From the NCBI RefSeq assembly GCF_047495875.1, contig NC_092462.1, positions 29,218,523 through 29,282,522 of the forward strand: a DNA stretch of 64,000 bases. The letters are read 5' to 3'. The notes beneath the pieces are model-generated. The model did not search any database and was not told where the DNA came from. It saw only the letters and a program-made list of their open reading frames with translations. The position numbers and the translations under genes are program-made. Source of the stretch: Pithys albifrons albifrons (Eukaryota > Chordata > Aves > Passeriformes > Thamnophilidae). Positions 47,850 through 61,149 of the stretch are shown one piece after another. Within the stretch, counting starts at the first letter, position 1. Each line of letters starts with the position of its first letter.

Positions 47850-50800
47850 CACTCCGTGTGCCCCTCGGCCAGACTCGGTGCCGCTCCCCGCTTTGCTGAT
47901 GGAGTAAAGCGGTGCTCACTCCTTGTAGGGTTGGCTTCTCATCTCGCTCCAGTCTCTTCCAAATGATGGGTCCAGGTTTAACATTTCCTGACTCTGTTGT
48001 CACTTTAATCAGCCATGTGATCCCTCCAGGCTGCATATAGGGGCAGAATTGGGTCCTGGATCTGACCTGTTCTGCAGCCCCAGTGCCCGTAGAAGCACAG
48101 GACAGGAGCCTGGCTGTGTATGTGAAGGGGCATAGGGCATCCTCTTCTGCCAAAGACCTACGCTCTCTTCGATTAAAGTGCCCAGGAGCCTGCAGTTTCC
48201 AGCGGGGTGGTCTGGAAGCTTTAGGCAGCAGCTTCCAAAGAAGAATCTTGTGGGGTGCGGTGCAGTGGGGAGGGGCTGATTTTCACTCCACTTACAGACA
48301 GCTGGAATGGGATGCTGTAAAGAGGCTGGAATAAAGTCTCATGAAAAATTGAGTGTGGCTTGCAATGGCTGAGGTTATCTGCCAGAGCAAAACACAAACT
48401 GGCACAGGATGCAAAAAGCTGTGGAGCTGGCTGGAGTCAGGGGCAGGGAGCTCTGCCCCTGGGGAGAAGCAGAGGGACAAACCCATGCAAGAAACCTGCC
48501 ATGTCTTTAGTAATAAGCCAAAACCACCCTGAAGAGGTTTTTAATGTTGGGGAAAACATGGGCCAAGACAAGGGGATTGCAAAGAGATTTGTGCTGAAGG
48601 GCAGGCTGACCTGTGCCAATTTTTCTGGCAGGATGACATTTGTCAAACAAGACTGCTTTTGCTACAAGGATAGCTTCACTGCCTGATAAACCCAGTAGTG
48701 CTGTTCGGTTGCTGGTTGTTGGGAGAAGACTTGACCCTGCATGCCTTGCGCAGGCACCTGGCCAAGGGATTATGTCCTGTTTATCACAGGTGCTAAGCTA
48801 CATGAGCATGGGTAGCAATGGGTACGGACAAGCAGGTTGGAAGATGTGTCCGATCAAATGGGTTCAGCAGCTACATTCAAGGACTCTGGAGGAGACCCCT
48901 GCCGCAGGACTCAGCCCTGGATTTCAAATCCAGTGTGGAAATGTCCAGGCAGAGGTCCCGGACTGCATACAGTCACATGCTTGAGGGAGCTCTGGTGGGT
49001 ATTGCTTCTTATGTGCCCCATACCTATGCTCTGCTCTGGCATCTGCTCTTGGCTAACCTTGGGGCCAGGACAGATGGGAAAATATCCTGCCCAGAAACAT
49101 TTTCCTATGCTTGTGTGCATTCTTATTTTTTTTCCAAGCATATGCCCCAAGCATTGCAAAATGTTAGTAACCTGGCCCACAGCAACAGGATGGGCTCCTC
49201 TCTTCCCTTGTTTATTACTGTCAACAGAAAATCTTTAAAGTGGAAAAACCCTTTTCCTCTCTTTGCCTGTGAGCCCAGCCCAGACGTGCATAAGGAGCAC
49301 TGGCAGTGACGTGTTTCAAGCTGAGACACACCACTGAAATGACTTCAGAGGTGCTGGGAATCCTGCAGTGACAGCATGAAAGTTACATCATGAATCTGCT
49401 CACATCTGGCTAGCACATGCTAATGCTTTTCTGATCTTTCTTCCTGGGAGAGGGTCAAAATACTGCTGAAGTTTATGCCTCACCTGGTATGAAAAGATCC
49501 TGTCCCCAGAGAATATCCCTTTGTCACAGAATTAAACAGAAACAAAATGCAGGGTGCATCCAGGCCCATCACAGAAAGTTTTTCCTGGCATGGGAAGAGG
49601 TACAGCTGTTGTGATGTGCATTTGACAATTTTGCATGACACTGTGGCATTGCAGGGAGGAGTTGACAGCTGCAGCCTATGTTCAGCACCCCACTCCTCTG
49701 GACCCCTCTTGCAGAGGCTTGAGTATCATCCGTGTTGCTGCATGGCAACATGTTGGCTGCAGTCACTTTACGGGGAGCATTGGACACACAGCTCATGGCC
49801 AGCCTGGCACCAGTGTTGTGCCCATAATGCTGCCTGCAGACAGAATGGAAACAAGATGAAGAGGAAAAGGGGGAAGCCACTTGTCAAGCTGTCAGAATAG
49901 AATGGGATATAATTTAGATTTTCTGACTTGGTCATATTGCCTCCTTTTCATGCATGTGTCTCTCTTGAATTTTGCCATGTTTTCTTTTCTGAAAATGAGG
50001 CTTAGTACCATCACCTCTTGTCTGGGAATTAAGCAGAGACTTTTTTCTTTTCCTGAGTATGTGGATTAAAAAAATGTGTGCTTTCCAGAGACTCCACCCA
50101 AATCCAACTGTCTTAGAGAGAGCAAAACATTCCTTTCTCCATCTGTACACACCAATGCAAAGGAAAACCTCAAAAGCCATCTTCTGTTTTGTTTTCCAGT
50201 GGGTTTTTTTCCTGATGTCCTTGTTTTTTTCTGGCTACTAACCCAAAAATGTGACTGGAAAGAAGGCTTTACAGAATATTTTGGCTTTCTTTCAGTCAGA
50301 GAAGAGTTTTCTAACCAGCCAGCACTGACTCACAGTAGTTGCACTCTTGCAGTTATTCAGATAAGTTTTCTACCTTCATACTGTACTTGCCCTGGAACAA
50401 CATAAGAGATCAGTTGCTCTTCAGGGTGCAGCTAACAACTGCCTTTGTCAGATATCCCAAAACACAAAGAACCTGACTGAATCATTGATCTTTTGATCAG
50501 TTTTTCCCTAGGAGAGCAGCAACACTAGCTGCAGCCAGAGTCAGAAGCACACAGTGCTCACTCAGACCATGCTTCAGGCCAGGGGAAGAGAATGTGGCCA
50601 TAGGTGGTTCCTTACTGCTGGAGCAGGGCTGCCTGTTGCCCATCTGGGCTCAGCAACTGCCTCTCCTGCACTCTCCTTCATGCATTTTCCTTTTTTTTTC
50701 TAATGGACAGGATTCAGCCTGTCTCTTCTCAGCATTAGAATGGATCCAGGCCAGACAGATACTAATTAGATGTGATTTCCAGTAAGATTCCTGCCTTTGC

Positions 50801-53800
50801 TTTGTCCGTGGGTTACAGTTGTGTGGATGGAAAATAAAGTGTTTTATTATTCCTCCAGTTGTTTCAATACTTCTCAGAGAACAGTGTCATCTCATTGGTA
50901 TTTCCATGTGCAATCTCTGCCTGGGGTACAGTCTTTATCCCTATTCTCCCTCTTACTAACCAGATTGTTTTGAAGTGACTAAACCAGGAGCTGATACATG
51001 CAGTTCCTTGCCAGGAGGATTTTCAACAGCACTGCCATTGCCTGTGGGCAGAGCATGCTCTAGCATGCAGAGACAGCTGGCAGGGCATCACACATGTGAG
51101 CTGCCTGCTGTGCCCATCCCAGGAAAACATGGGCTCTGGCACTGGTGAGAGGCAGGGAGGAGGACAGAGCAGACATGCAGATCTGCTCTCTACCCTGGGA
51201 GTGCCAGAGGTATGCAAAGGGAAGCAAGTGCCCTTCCATAGATCCAGATCCAGATGGCTCTGCATTTTCCAGGGAGCAAGTCAGGGAGGCATGGAGGCAA
51301 CTCATGGGTTGAGATAAGAACATTTTCATAATTGAAACAAAGTAAAAATAGTAATGATAATAAAATATAACTGCAAATAACAACAACAGTAATAATAACA
51401 ATAACAATAATAAAAAAACCAACCAACCAAACAAGAAAGACAAGTGATTCACAATACAATTGCTCACCACATGTTGATGAATGTCCAACATTCTAAAATC
51501 TGTTCTATTCTGAATCTCTAGGCTGAAGCTGCCTGGTTTGGGAAGTCCTGACCCAAATACTCCAATAGTCAACTACTTCAAGTCAAATACTTCAAAGTCA
51601 ATGAAGGGACTTTATCCCTTCCCAGTGCATGGATGAGCTGTGCCCAAACAATTGCCTGCCACCAACATAGCCCTCTCAGTTGCAGCAGGCATGCTATCCT
51701 GAAGACCTGACAGTCCCATGGCTGCCATGGCGCTGAGCCACTTTCCTCAGCCTTCACCATGAGGGATGAGGACCACATTTTCTCCTGTGCTGTCCCATGC
51801 CAGGCAGTCCAGTCCATAGGTGCTGTGAGGGGCCGGCAGGGAGTCTCTGGCTCAGGGGAGTGCCTGTACCTTGCACCCACCTGGCAACAGCAGTGCCATG
51901 CAGCCAGCAACCAGCCCTGTGCTTTCTGTCAGACCAGTTTGGGCAGGTGGCACAGGGCCATGGTGGGTGATTGGTGAGGAGTTACCCTGGTGCCACCAGC
52001 AATGAGCAGGATGAGTCATCTCCATATGGCCTGTGGTACCCCATGGCACTGGCAGGTGACCAGGATGACTTCCAGAGTGACAGTGAACAGGGAAGGTATG
52101 TGTAATGGAGACTGGCCCTCTGCTCCAGCTGCTCTGCTGGGTGTCAGGGAGTGACTTCAGGGCCTCTATGCAATTAACTTAAAAAATGTTTTTCCCTTTA
52201 ACAGCCTGGTTGCTAAAGAGGGTTTCTGCGAAGCTAACACTGACAAAAGTGTCACAGCTCCCTGGGTGCCAGCTAACAATAATCTTCTCTACATAGCTGG
52301 TGTTGGGGATAGCTGTGTGAGCACAACAGAGGCACTCACAGCTGGCTTCCTTGTTGCTCTGACAGCCTCACTACCCCAGGGAATGGATTGCCTTCAGCAG
52401 GACATCCCCTGCTCCTGGGAGCTCTAGTGGACTGGCAGGGAGGCTCCAGGCTGCAAGAGGATGCTCCTTGACATCTCTCTCAGGATATAGTGACTGGGCT
52501 GGTGCATGGGGGTGCTGTCCAGGGAGCAGAGTGCAGTGCAGTGCTGCTGGAGAGTACAGTGCTGCTGGACAGTGCTCAACCCATGGGAGAGCCCAGCAGG
52601 CTCAAACAAGCACAAATATCCTGACATACCTGAGCTAACAAAGCCATACCTGTGCCACTGCTTAAGGAAGTCCCATTCTTGTCGTGGCATGTGTTTCTGC
52701 TCCTTGTCCTGCCGGAGGGAAGTAGTTTGGGGGACACCAGAAGCTGGGGGTGCAAGTTCCCATCAGCAGTGAGATAAGGCTGTGGAGGCTCACTGCCAGG
52801 TGAGGCTGTTTGAAGAAGGAGGGCTTCTGGCACTGATGGGGGATTGCCTTTATGTTGTTCCAAGTGTCTGTTTGCCCGTCTCTTGGCTTGCTGGTACTAC
52901 ATACTGCTGGTGTGTCTGGCTTCTCTGCGTGAGTGTTTCTCCTTTCTTCAAAGACTGTTTCTCACCTTAGGCCTAGTCCTGGCTAGTAAGATCTTCTCTA
53001 GAGAGGGCTTTATGTAAGGCTGTGTCTCTTGTTTCTTAAGTCTATGGCCTGGCCATAGGAATCCCTGCTCAGTGGAATGGGCACAGTGGGGCTGAGCTCA
53101 TGGAGCCCACTGGACAGCCCTGTCCCCATCACCATGCTGCTCCTGCTGTTCAGCACTGGCCTGTCTGCATGGCAGGAGAACATTAGACCAGATTGTCAGG
53201 GGTTTCCAGAGCCTCCTTCCCTTGAAATACACTTCACTTAGCAGATATTCTTTTAGCAAGATACTGATTCTAGCCTCTGCTACACCTTCAGCTGTTCACC
53301 ACATAGACATGTGAGGCTGAGCTGGCTTTAAAGTAGCTGGCTGTAAATGTAGTCTTGAGTTCTCATGACCTGATTGCTCCCAACTTGATTTCTCTTCCCC
53401 CCTCACCCTCCACTGTTGGGTTGTGGCACTGGGAAACATCTGCCAAGAGCAAAGGAGAGACAAATTTGCACCAGCCAGGATGAAAGGATTTGTCCAGGAC
53501 ATCTTGCTTCTGTGCTGCAGCATCCTCTCTGTACTAGATCTCTGCACAGCTTCAAAAGAAAGTTAATGGCAGTGCTGTAGAGCACTTCCATTTGCTCTGG
53601 ACCTTCTCTGGCCTAGAAGAAAGCAGGGTCAAAGCAGTTCTCTCTGACTAAAAATGCCACTTCTCTGACCCTCAGTTAGCAGGCTGGAAGAACCATGAAT
53701 TCTAGAAGAGAAGGTGTATGTGGCTAGCAGGGCCTGAAATGTCCCAGTATCAGCCATCCTGGATTGCATCTGGTTGTCCTTAACTTTTCACTTCATTCTT

Positions 53801-53830
53801 GCTTCCTTCGTGCCAGTAAAGCAGGTCACT
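47850..53830. other. Gene-poor stretch, no gene recognised
   Basis: About 6 kb in which no named exon, LTR or RNA gene was found. It includes an A-rich AATAACAATAAC simple repeat at 51340-51435 and a short CAGTGCTGCTGGA duplication near 52536-52575. Confidence 0.4.
51340..51435. repeat. AAT/AAC-rich simple repeat
   Basis: Runs of AATAAT, AACAATAAC and AACCAACCAACC on the plus strand. It is low-complexity sequence. Confidence 0.75.
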
Positions 53831-53838
53831 GCAGCTCA

Positions 53839-54541
53839 CAGGATCACAGAATCTGCTGAGTAAGGAGGGACCCACAAGGATCATCAAGTCCAACCCTTAG
53901 GCCTGCACAGGACTATCCCCAAGAGCTACACCATGTTCCTGAGAGTATCATCCAAATGCTTCTTGAACTCTGTCAGGCTTGGTGCCATGGCCACTTCCCT
54001 GGGGAGCCTGTTCCAGTGCTCAGCTACCCTCTGGGTGAAGAAACAGAACCTTTCACTAACACCCAACCTAAACCTCCCCTGACACAACTTCAAGCCATTC
54101 TCTTGGGTTCTGTCACTGGTCACCACAAAGAAGAGATCAGTGCCTGCCCCTCCTCTTCCCCTCATGAGGAAGTTGTAACTGCAGTGAGGTCTCTCCTCAG
54201 TCTCTCTTCTCCAGGCTGAACAGACCAAGTGCCTTCAGCTGCTTCTCACACAACTTCCCCTCAAGGCCTTTCACCATCTTCATTGACCTCCTCTGGATGC
54301 TCTCTAAGAGCTTCATATCTTTCCTATATTGTGGCACCCAAAACTGCACACAATATTCCAGGTGAGACCGCCCCAGTGCAGAGCAGAGTGGGACAATCCC
54401 CTTCCTTGCCCAGCTGGCGATGCTGTGCCTGATGCCCCCCAGGACATGGTTGGCCCTCCTGGCTGCCAGGGCACTGCTGACTCATATTCAACTTGAATCG
54501 ACAAGGATCCACAGGTCCCTTTCCATGGTACTGCTTTCCAT
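53839..54541 (-). mobile_element. CR1 LINE, 3' portion (second copy, minus strand)
   Basis: About 700 bases clearly homologous to the copy at 6538-7300, in the same minus orientation, with its tail at 53839 (CAGGATCACAGAATC). The minus-strand reverse-transcriptase tail is broken into several frames by small indels, so this copy looks older or more decayed. It is 5'-truncated, with no target duplication obvious. Confidence 0.9.
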
Positions 54542-55812
54542 GCCCTTGTGCCAGATCATGGCATATATGGGCCATGGGGAAAATAAAATATATGAGAGGC
54601 CAGCTCTGTTCTCTGTGCCCAAACTGCTGTTGAACTAGAAATCCTGGTGACCTGGGGGTAGGAACATACAAGTGACTATGGACCCTTCCTGGAGAGACCT
54701 AGTGTGAGGTAAGAACTGCTCACAACACGCTGATTTCTATCAGATGTTGCTCAGTCCTGCCATTTCTGAAGACCTGGAGGCATTCTTGAAACTCTGAGAG
54801 TGTACTATCTGTTCTGAATAAAGTAGTCTTCTGAGTCACTAATAGCTGACTGCTGGCCCTAAGCACACATTTTATGAAGTTTGCACCCAAGGAACTTGAA
54901 TGCAAGAGATGGAAAATTAAGGAGAAGGTTCAGAGGCATTTTTCTTCTGTGTATGTACACACAGCACTCCAGATAACTTAGGTGCTTTCTTATAAGTAGC
55001 AGACCTGTTGGGTTGGTTCTGGTGGTTCTGATAACACCCAGCTTTTGGCAGTGCAGGTCCTGGTTGCACTGCACTAGCCTCTTGCTATTACAAAGTAGTG
55101 AAGAGGAAATCGCCTCTCAGGGTCTCTAGTCTACCCTCCTGCTCCAAACAGGGCCCTCTAGAACAGGTTGCCTAGGACTGTGAGCAGCAGAACATCTTGA
55201 AGAGTGTTGGTCCTAGAACCTTCATGGGTCTCTGTTCTAATATTCCTCATGGGAAACAGATTTTTGCTAGTATTTAATCAAAATTTGCATGTAAACAAGA
55301 TCCCCATTCTATCACATTATTACTTATATGTTTTTTTTTTGCTTACTGGTACATGGCAGAGTCTAAAGGCAATGTTTATCAGGGGACAATAAATGTTTCT
55401 TTCCCTCCTCAGGAGCCCAAACACTTGGTTTTCTTTTCAGAGTTAAATATCTCCTTTTCCTCTTCTGACTACTTTTTAAAAGGGTATCCTTCTTCCTCTG
55501 TGTAGGAGTGGAAGAAGTCCCCAAAATACATAGGTTTTTCCTCTCTTTGGACTCAATTGCACAACAACAGGTGCTACTAGGAGTTTACAGACACACCCAG
55601 AGTTTAGGAAATCTTTACCTTGGCTGATCCATGGAAATGACTTGCTTACTGCCTTCTCCTATTTGACTCTGACATGAATAATATCTAGCTCTCAATTGAC
55701 AATAATAAATGTAATCACATTTTAAACTTTGATTATGGTTGCAAATCCCTACATTCTACTTGACAAATTAGCTGGTCACCGTATGGATGGGTGCACTGCT
55801 TGACACCTTAAA
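54542..55812. other. Intergenic, nothing recognised
   Basis: AT-rich sequence with a T-run at 55331-55340. No exon or repeat was identified. Confidence 0.4.
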
Positions 55813-56115
55813 AACTGGCTGGATGGCTGGGTCCAGAGAGTGGCAGTGAATGTGCCACATCCAGCTGGGGATCACTCACTAGTGGGGTTCTCCAGGACTC
55901 ACTGTTGGGGTCAGTCTGTTTAATATCTTTGTCAATGCCCTGGACAAGGGGATCGAGTGCACCCTCAGTGCAGGTGGCAAGTTGATAGTCAGGGACAGCA
56001 CCAGGGTCACAATCTGCATTTTGCTTGATGTTCAGGATTTGCATTTAGGAACACAGTTTAGTGGGACTTGGCGGTGTTAAAGACCTTTTCCAACCTGAAT
56101 GATTCTATGATTCTT
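55813..56115 (+). mobile_element. CR1 LINE fragment with internal deletion
   Basis: Plus-oriented. The left part matches the CR1 reverse-transcriptase region ('ggatggctgggtccagagag', 'gggttctccaggactcactg', 'tttgtcaatgccctggacaa'). Near 56040-56060 it jumps straight to the 3' end, finishing AATGATTCTATGATTCTT, the CR1 octamer tail. About 2 kb of ORF2 between the two parts is missing. Confidence 0.85.
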
Positions 56116-56271
56116 AATAGATGAACTTAATCATTGACATGACTTCCCATTCACTATTTCACTATGCTTTGTGCATTCTAGCTGTATTTATGTCTCCTGG
56201 CATAAGCTTAGGGAAGGCGGAAACACTGTGAGGCAAGCATATCCATAATTTTCCAGAACACCATCTAAACA

Positions 56272-56372
56272 AACAAATAAAAAACCCAACAAAAAAAAAA
56301 AAAAGGCAACCCCTCCAAACAAACAAACAAACCCCACAAGAAAACCCCACCAAAAAAAAAATCCCCCCAAAA
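56272..56372. repeat. A-rich/CAAA simple repeat
   Basis: Runs of AAACAAAC, A14 and CCCCACC motifs on the plus strand. It is low-complexity sequence just beyond the CR1 fragment. Confidence 0.75.
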
Positions 56373-58299
56373 GCTATGAATCCCATGTAAATGCAATGCT
56401 GATTTTCAGGAATCAACAGAGAAGCTACTTTTAGTTTCCCAATGCTTACCAGAAGGTAAAAGTATGCATGCAGATAGCTATTGTACAACAGCCCTAAAGC
56501 TTCCCAGAGAACCCACTACTCTCTTTGGCAGATGGTCTTCAAATGAAGATGAACATTTACAGACATCTGCAGCTTGCTGGATATCCAAAAGATTTGAAGG
56601 AGACCGGCAGATAAGAAAAAGGACTTCCAGAAAACCCAGGCCCTTCCAGGGCAGCAGTTTGGGGCTAGCTGCAATATTCCACAGAATGTACAGTGACACC
56701 AGATAATACCAGACAAGATAAACATCTCAGTCCCAGCCCTATTCTCTGCTCCAGAGTGCTACACAGTAGGATTTTTCAGTCTCTTTGCCTCAGTCGCTGG
56801 AGAAGCCAGAACAGACTAGCTTATGTAGGAACAGTTTTAGAAGCTTTAAACACTTTTGCATCTAATGTCAGGAAGAAGTATTCAGAACTGCTTAAAAGGT
56901 AAAGTAAAACACATGTACTAGATTCTTACATAGTTTCTCACCAGTTGACAAAAAAAAAGGCAATTAAAAGCATTAATTTTTCCTCAACATAAGGATGACA
57001 CACAGTCACAGAGGAAAATTATTTTTTTCTGAGGTTATCTAACTAAGAATGCCCTTTTCAGAAACCTATGCTGCTTCTATAAATGTTTAGGGTTTAGAAA
57101 ATTAAGTAGCTGCTACGTGAGCAGCTCAAAAATCAGAAAGCTAAGATAGAACCCAGTGCAGTCCTACGCATGGCAATGAATGCCACAGGTTCATCTATGA
57201 GTCATCTACCCACAGAAAAAAAGCTTTTACAAAATTTAGTGCCGTAGAGTCTTCTTCAGTAAATCTACTTGGATTTAATGATCAGTAAAAAGCAAGTTAA
57301 TTTTGCCAAGTAAATGAGATTGATTGTGTATCAATTACACTAATAATATAGATGAAAAGAAACAACTCCTAACAGAACGTTTATGCACACAAAAGATAGT
57401 GATTTATAAAAAGCCTTTTCCTACACCCCCTATTGGGAACACAAAATTAGATTTAAAAGAAAACAAATGCTGCCGCCTAGGGAGCAAGGTGAAAATCCAC
57501 AGAAGTCGGGTCGTGGTTCTCCCTTCTGCTCTTGCTATGTCACCCACGACAAAGGGAGCAGCTCTGGCTGACACTACACGGGTGTCTGGAAGAAGAGGGA
57601 AGTCCCTCCTGGGTGACTGCTAACAAGCAGCACCTTTGGATACGTTCTCTCCAATATACAAGGGTTTTCAACAGCTAACAATAATTTTTAAGCCTTAAAC
57701 GTTTCATGGGACATATGGTGAGTTTGACACATTTCTATGATACACAAAACAACTTCAGGATTCCCTGTCCTGAAAGAATCTGCCAGCAATTTAAAGGGAG
57801 ATGCTTTCCTCCTTGTTCAAATTAGTTATCACTTCTGGTGGATAAAGCCTGCATACCCTTCAAAGAATGCCTGAAACAAAAGGGCTGAGCACTTCCAAAC
57901 TACCCACAGCTAAAATGGGAGCTGAAACCCAGCTGTCCCAGAAAACACACACAGTGTCTGCTGGGCAACAGCATGTGAAGTCCAGGGAACCTCTTTTTTA
58001 ACATGCATTTCCTGGGCAAATTAAAAAAAAAAAGCCACAGGAGAGAGAGTTGGGAAGTTAATAAATTTAAAAAGCTCTTCTTGCAGCTCAACTGGGGAAA
58101 AATCATTCATCTGTGTGTTTCATTAGCCATAGACAGTAAGAAATCTTCTGACCCTCGTTTAACCTATATGGATGGCTGCACATTCTCCAGCCAGTCCTTC
58201 ACAGGACCGTGCTGATCCTGTGAAGCTAGAAAATGTTATAAAATACTAATCAATCAAAATATTATCCAACCACCTGAGCTCTGACCGAAAAGATACTTG
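56373..58299. other. Intergenic, nothing recognised
   Basis: AT-rich unique sequence. Short open frames are present on both strands but none has a recognisable product or convincing splice context. Confidence 0.4.
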
Positions 58300-58380
58300 A
58301 GGTGTCCTGTGCAGAGCTAAGGGTTGGTCTTCGATGATCCTTGTGGGTCCCTTCCAACACAGGATACTCTATGATTCTGA
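58300..58380 (+). repeat. CR1 LINE 3'-end fragment
   Basis: GGTGTCCTGTGCAGAGC, then 'gatgatccttgtgggtccct' and CTATGATTCTG match a CR1 3' end in plus orientation. About 80 bases remain. Confidence 0.82.
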
Positions 58381-59188
58381 TTTCAGCCAGTCCATAAATG
58401 CCATGAGTAGATGTCAGTCAGCACTCTGAGCAATCCAGGTGACATGGGAATTATAGTACATCAAACATGGTGGTCACCAAATGTGGTTTGTAGTCCTGTA
58501 CTAATCAATTTTTAATTTCAAGGAGGCCGGAACTTCTTCAAATCCTGTCAGAGCCAGGCATGTCTTAGTGCTATACAAAGGTCTCTCTGTTAAAGAGAAA
58601 TGTACTTCTTTGCTCCAGCTGGAAATGCATGTTCAGACAGTCTGAAGAACTGCAAGAAGTATAAAACGCAAATGAAAATGCAACAAGAGAAAGCAAAAAG
58701 AAAGTTGGGCAACATACCCATAGCAGTTTCAATAAACTTTCAAGAACTGTTCCACCCAAAAACCTATTTGCCTGGGTAATGACTAACGGTAAGTTACATG
58801 AATTTAAAATTAAAAGACGCTTACAAAAACAAGGAGATTCTGGCTAAGTCCTGCTTTCAATGACTGTTTATTACATTAAGATGAGCAATGCAAAGAGTTT
58901 AAAAGGAAAATAATCTCAAAAGTAAAAGAAATGCTTCTGCTGGCTTAGTGGAAAAGCTAAGACCACTTGTTCCAAGGAGTTCTGGGTATCAAGACTGAGA
59001 GGATTGGTAGACCCAGTGCAGTATGGCTATGGCCTCAGTGCCTGGCTATTTCATCATGCTCTGACCCTGCCCAATCACCTTCCCCTTCAAGTAGCACACT
59101 TCCAGAATCCAGTGACTCCAGAAATTGAAAAGACAGGAACACATTTGGACTTCAAAAAACTCCTTCCTGTTGGGGAATATATACCTTT

Positions 59189-60823
59189 TCAAGCTAGTGA
59201 ATCAAGGACGAATTTGTAGGTACCAGCTTCTGAGATAATAATGGAATCTATTTGGAGACCTTGGGCCCACACAGGAACTGGAAATGAAGCCTGCAGAAAC
59301 TCCACAGAGTAACATTAAAAGAGGTCCTTTAATAAAGTTAAAATAAGTTGCATAAAGACTGTTTAGATCTATCAATTTTTGTGGAATATATATTACTTAC
59401 TAATTAGTTATAGCTGTGTGATGTTGGATAGTTTGCATGGTGTGTGTAGGTTTCAGAATTGTGTGTAATTGTGTGAAAAAGTTCTACATATAGTCCCTCC
59501 TGTAGCTTGTATATTCCTGCACAGGAATGGTTAAAAACTGTTAATGTAAGCAATAGTGAGCTCTTCTTCTTCTTCCCTTCTTTCTGTGATTCCCTAGTAA
59601 CTGTAACTCATGAGGAGGAGGACTACGAAATAAACTACCAGAGAAACCCATAAAACTAGATGCAGTCAGTGCTTTATTTAACAATAGAGGCCTCTTAAAG
59701 CCTTACAAAAGGCTCAATTAAGAACTGTGTCTGTGGAGTTCAGGTGTTGTGATAACTTTCCTAAGCAGCAGAGGCTTGAGTTACCAGCAGTAACTATTCC
59801 TGCAGCCAAAGAGGTATCTAAGTGACAATTTTGAGAACGCCTAGGTTGTTGTCCAAATTTTGGCCAACCAACACATGAAAGTTATCAGTGTTGACCTACT
59901 ATAGCCACTGATTTAAGATCCACAAGCTGGTTTTCCCTCTTTGCCACTTAATTTTGCTGCTCTAACACTATTACCTGGATAGCTTCCTACCTCACCTGTG
60001 TATAAAATGGATCTCTAACAGCACCACTGAAGGCAATCAGATTAAGCCATGAGTGAGGGTTCTTGATGCACATAAGCCTTACTGGAAGAATGCATAAGGC
60101 AGCTTAGAGTCCTAGTCTAAAAGTGTGAGTTCTACTCTTCTTATGATCAACATTTTCCTAAATGTAATGTACCATTTTTAACTTAAATACTTAAGTCATC
60201 ATACTGAGACTGACCATCTTTTGAGCTATAAAGCTTTATAAACATGCAACTGGTGCACATAATTGGTTTGGTTGGGTTTTTTGGGTTTTTTTTGCTTCTA
60301 GTGCCACATGACATTCCTCTGTCAATGATTAGTCTTTACTGGAAGGAAATAAAAGCAGGCATGTAGTGGAAGGTAAGGATAGCTTTGACTCTTTAAAGGA
60401 ACTGTAAGACAAAAGCAGTATTGTTTTTCAAAACCGAAGTCACTGACCTTAGAATGTTCCTCAGACATGAAGTTTGCCACACACCTCTGCCCGCACTGCT
60501 GCTGCCAAGCAAAGCCTGACATAGCCATTGTCTGGGGCCAGTGGTAGAGCAAGCTTGGATCAAAGGTATAAGCCACCTGTGCATTTCAATCAACATGCAG
60601 AGAATGTAAAGGAACACACCTAAGAAAGGCTACATGCCCATATTTATGACAAGCGCAAGGAAAGAACCAAACCAAACCCGAGCACTTGTACACCCTTCCT
60701 GAGGGAAGGTCCACCAGACCCACTCTGGAGTGCACCCTTTTACCCGAGTCTCGAACTTTCCAATATTGCTTTGATGTTTGCTACAGGAAGTGGCTTTGAA
60801 TGCCAGCCAGGGCAGTGACACCA
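59189..60823 (-). CDS. Candidate unrecognised gene, three splice-bounded frames (3' part)
   Basis: I do not recognise the product. On the minus strand three open segments join in phase. The first is 60823-60744 (SLPWLAFKATSCSKHQSNIG, donor gtaaaa). The second is 60576-60448 (43 codons, with YTFDPSLLYHWPQTMAMSG and CGQRCVANFMSEEHSK, acceptor cag, donor gtcagt). The last is 59290-59189 (33 codons, with GLQIDSIIISEAGTYKFVLD, acceptor ctgcag, stop TGA). A minus-strand AATAAA lies at 58867-58872. The middle segment has about 63% GC at third positions in roughly 40% GC surroundings, which favours coding. Against it: no known domain, no start codon, and splice-flanked frames of this size arise by chance. 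The G31 tract at 60843 would lie in the adjoining intron. Confidence 0.25.
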
Positions 60824-60841
60824 CTGCCCCAGGGAGCAGGA

Positions 60842-60842
<1 letters not shown>

Positions 60843-60873
<31 letters not shown>
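60843..60873 (+). repeat. G31 homopolymer
   Basis: Thirty-one consecutive G, then AA and six more G. It is a strong G-quadruplex former. Length is likely polymorphic or mis-assembled. Confidence 0.9.
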
Positions 60874-60874
<1 letters not shown>

Positions 60875-61149
60875 AGGGGGGCGACTGGAGGACACTGCAT
60901 ATCCCCTGCCCATGCCTCCAGCATTCCAAAACAGCTCCCACTTGTGGCAGGAGCAGAGAGTGCCCAGGTCACTGCCCTCTGTCTGCAAGACCTGCAGGTA
61001 GGGAGCCAGGGGCAGAGACATGGCAGTATAGGTCAGGTCACCATCATCAGTTTGATAGCAGCCACAGGAAACCCCTCCAGTGGCTCCTCAGGGGTCGTTG
61101 GTACCTGTGGGCTCAGAATATCCTAGAAACAAAGAGTACTGCCTGTGAC

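Noticed and set aside
47505..48153. Overlapping 153- and 167-codon frames at the orphan CpG patch
   Set aside because: Open on both strands, as expected for GC-rich DNA. No family resemblance is seen.
60630..61021. Polyproline and polyglycine frames across the G31 tract
   Set aside because: A homopolymer cannot contain stops in any frame, so the length is not evidence of coding.
60896..61122. Two further exon-like minus-strand frames, 61122-61042 and 60991-60896
   Set aside because: Joining them needs a 50-base intron, below the usual vertebrate minimum, and neither has another clear partner. They were not added to the candidate gene.
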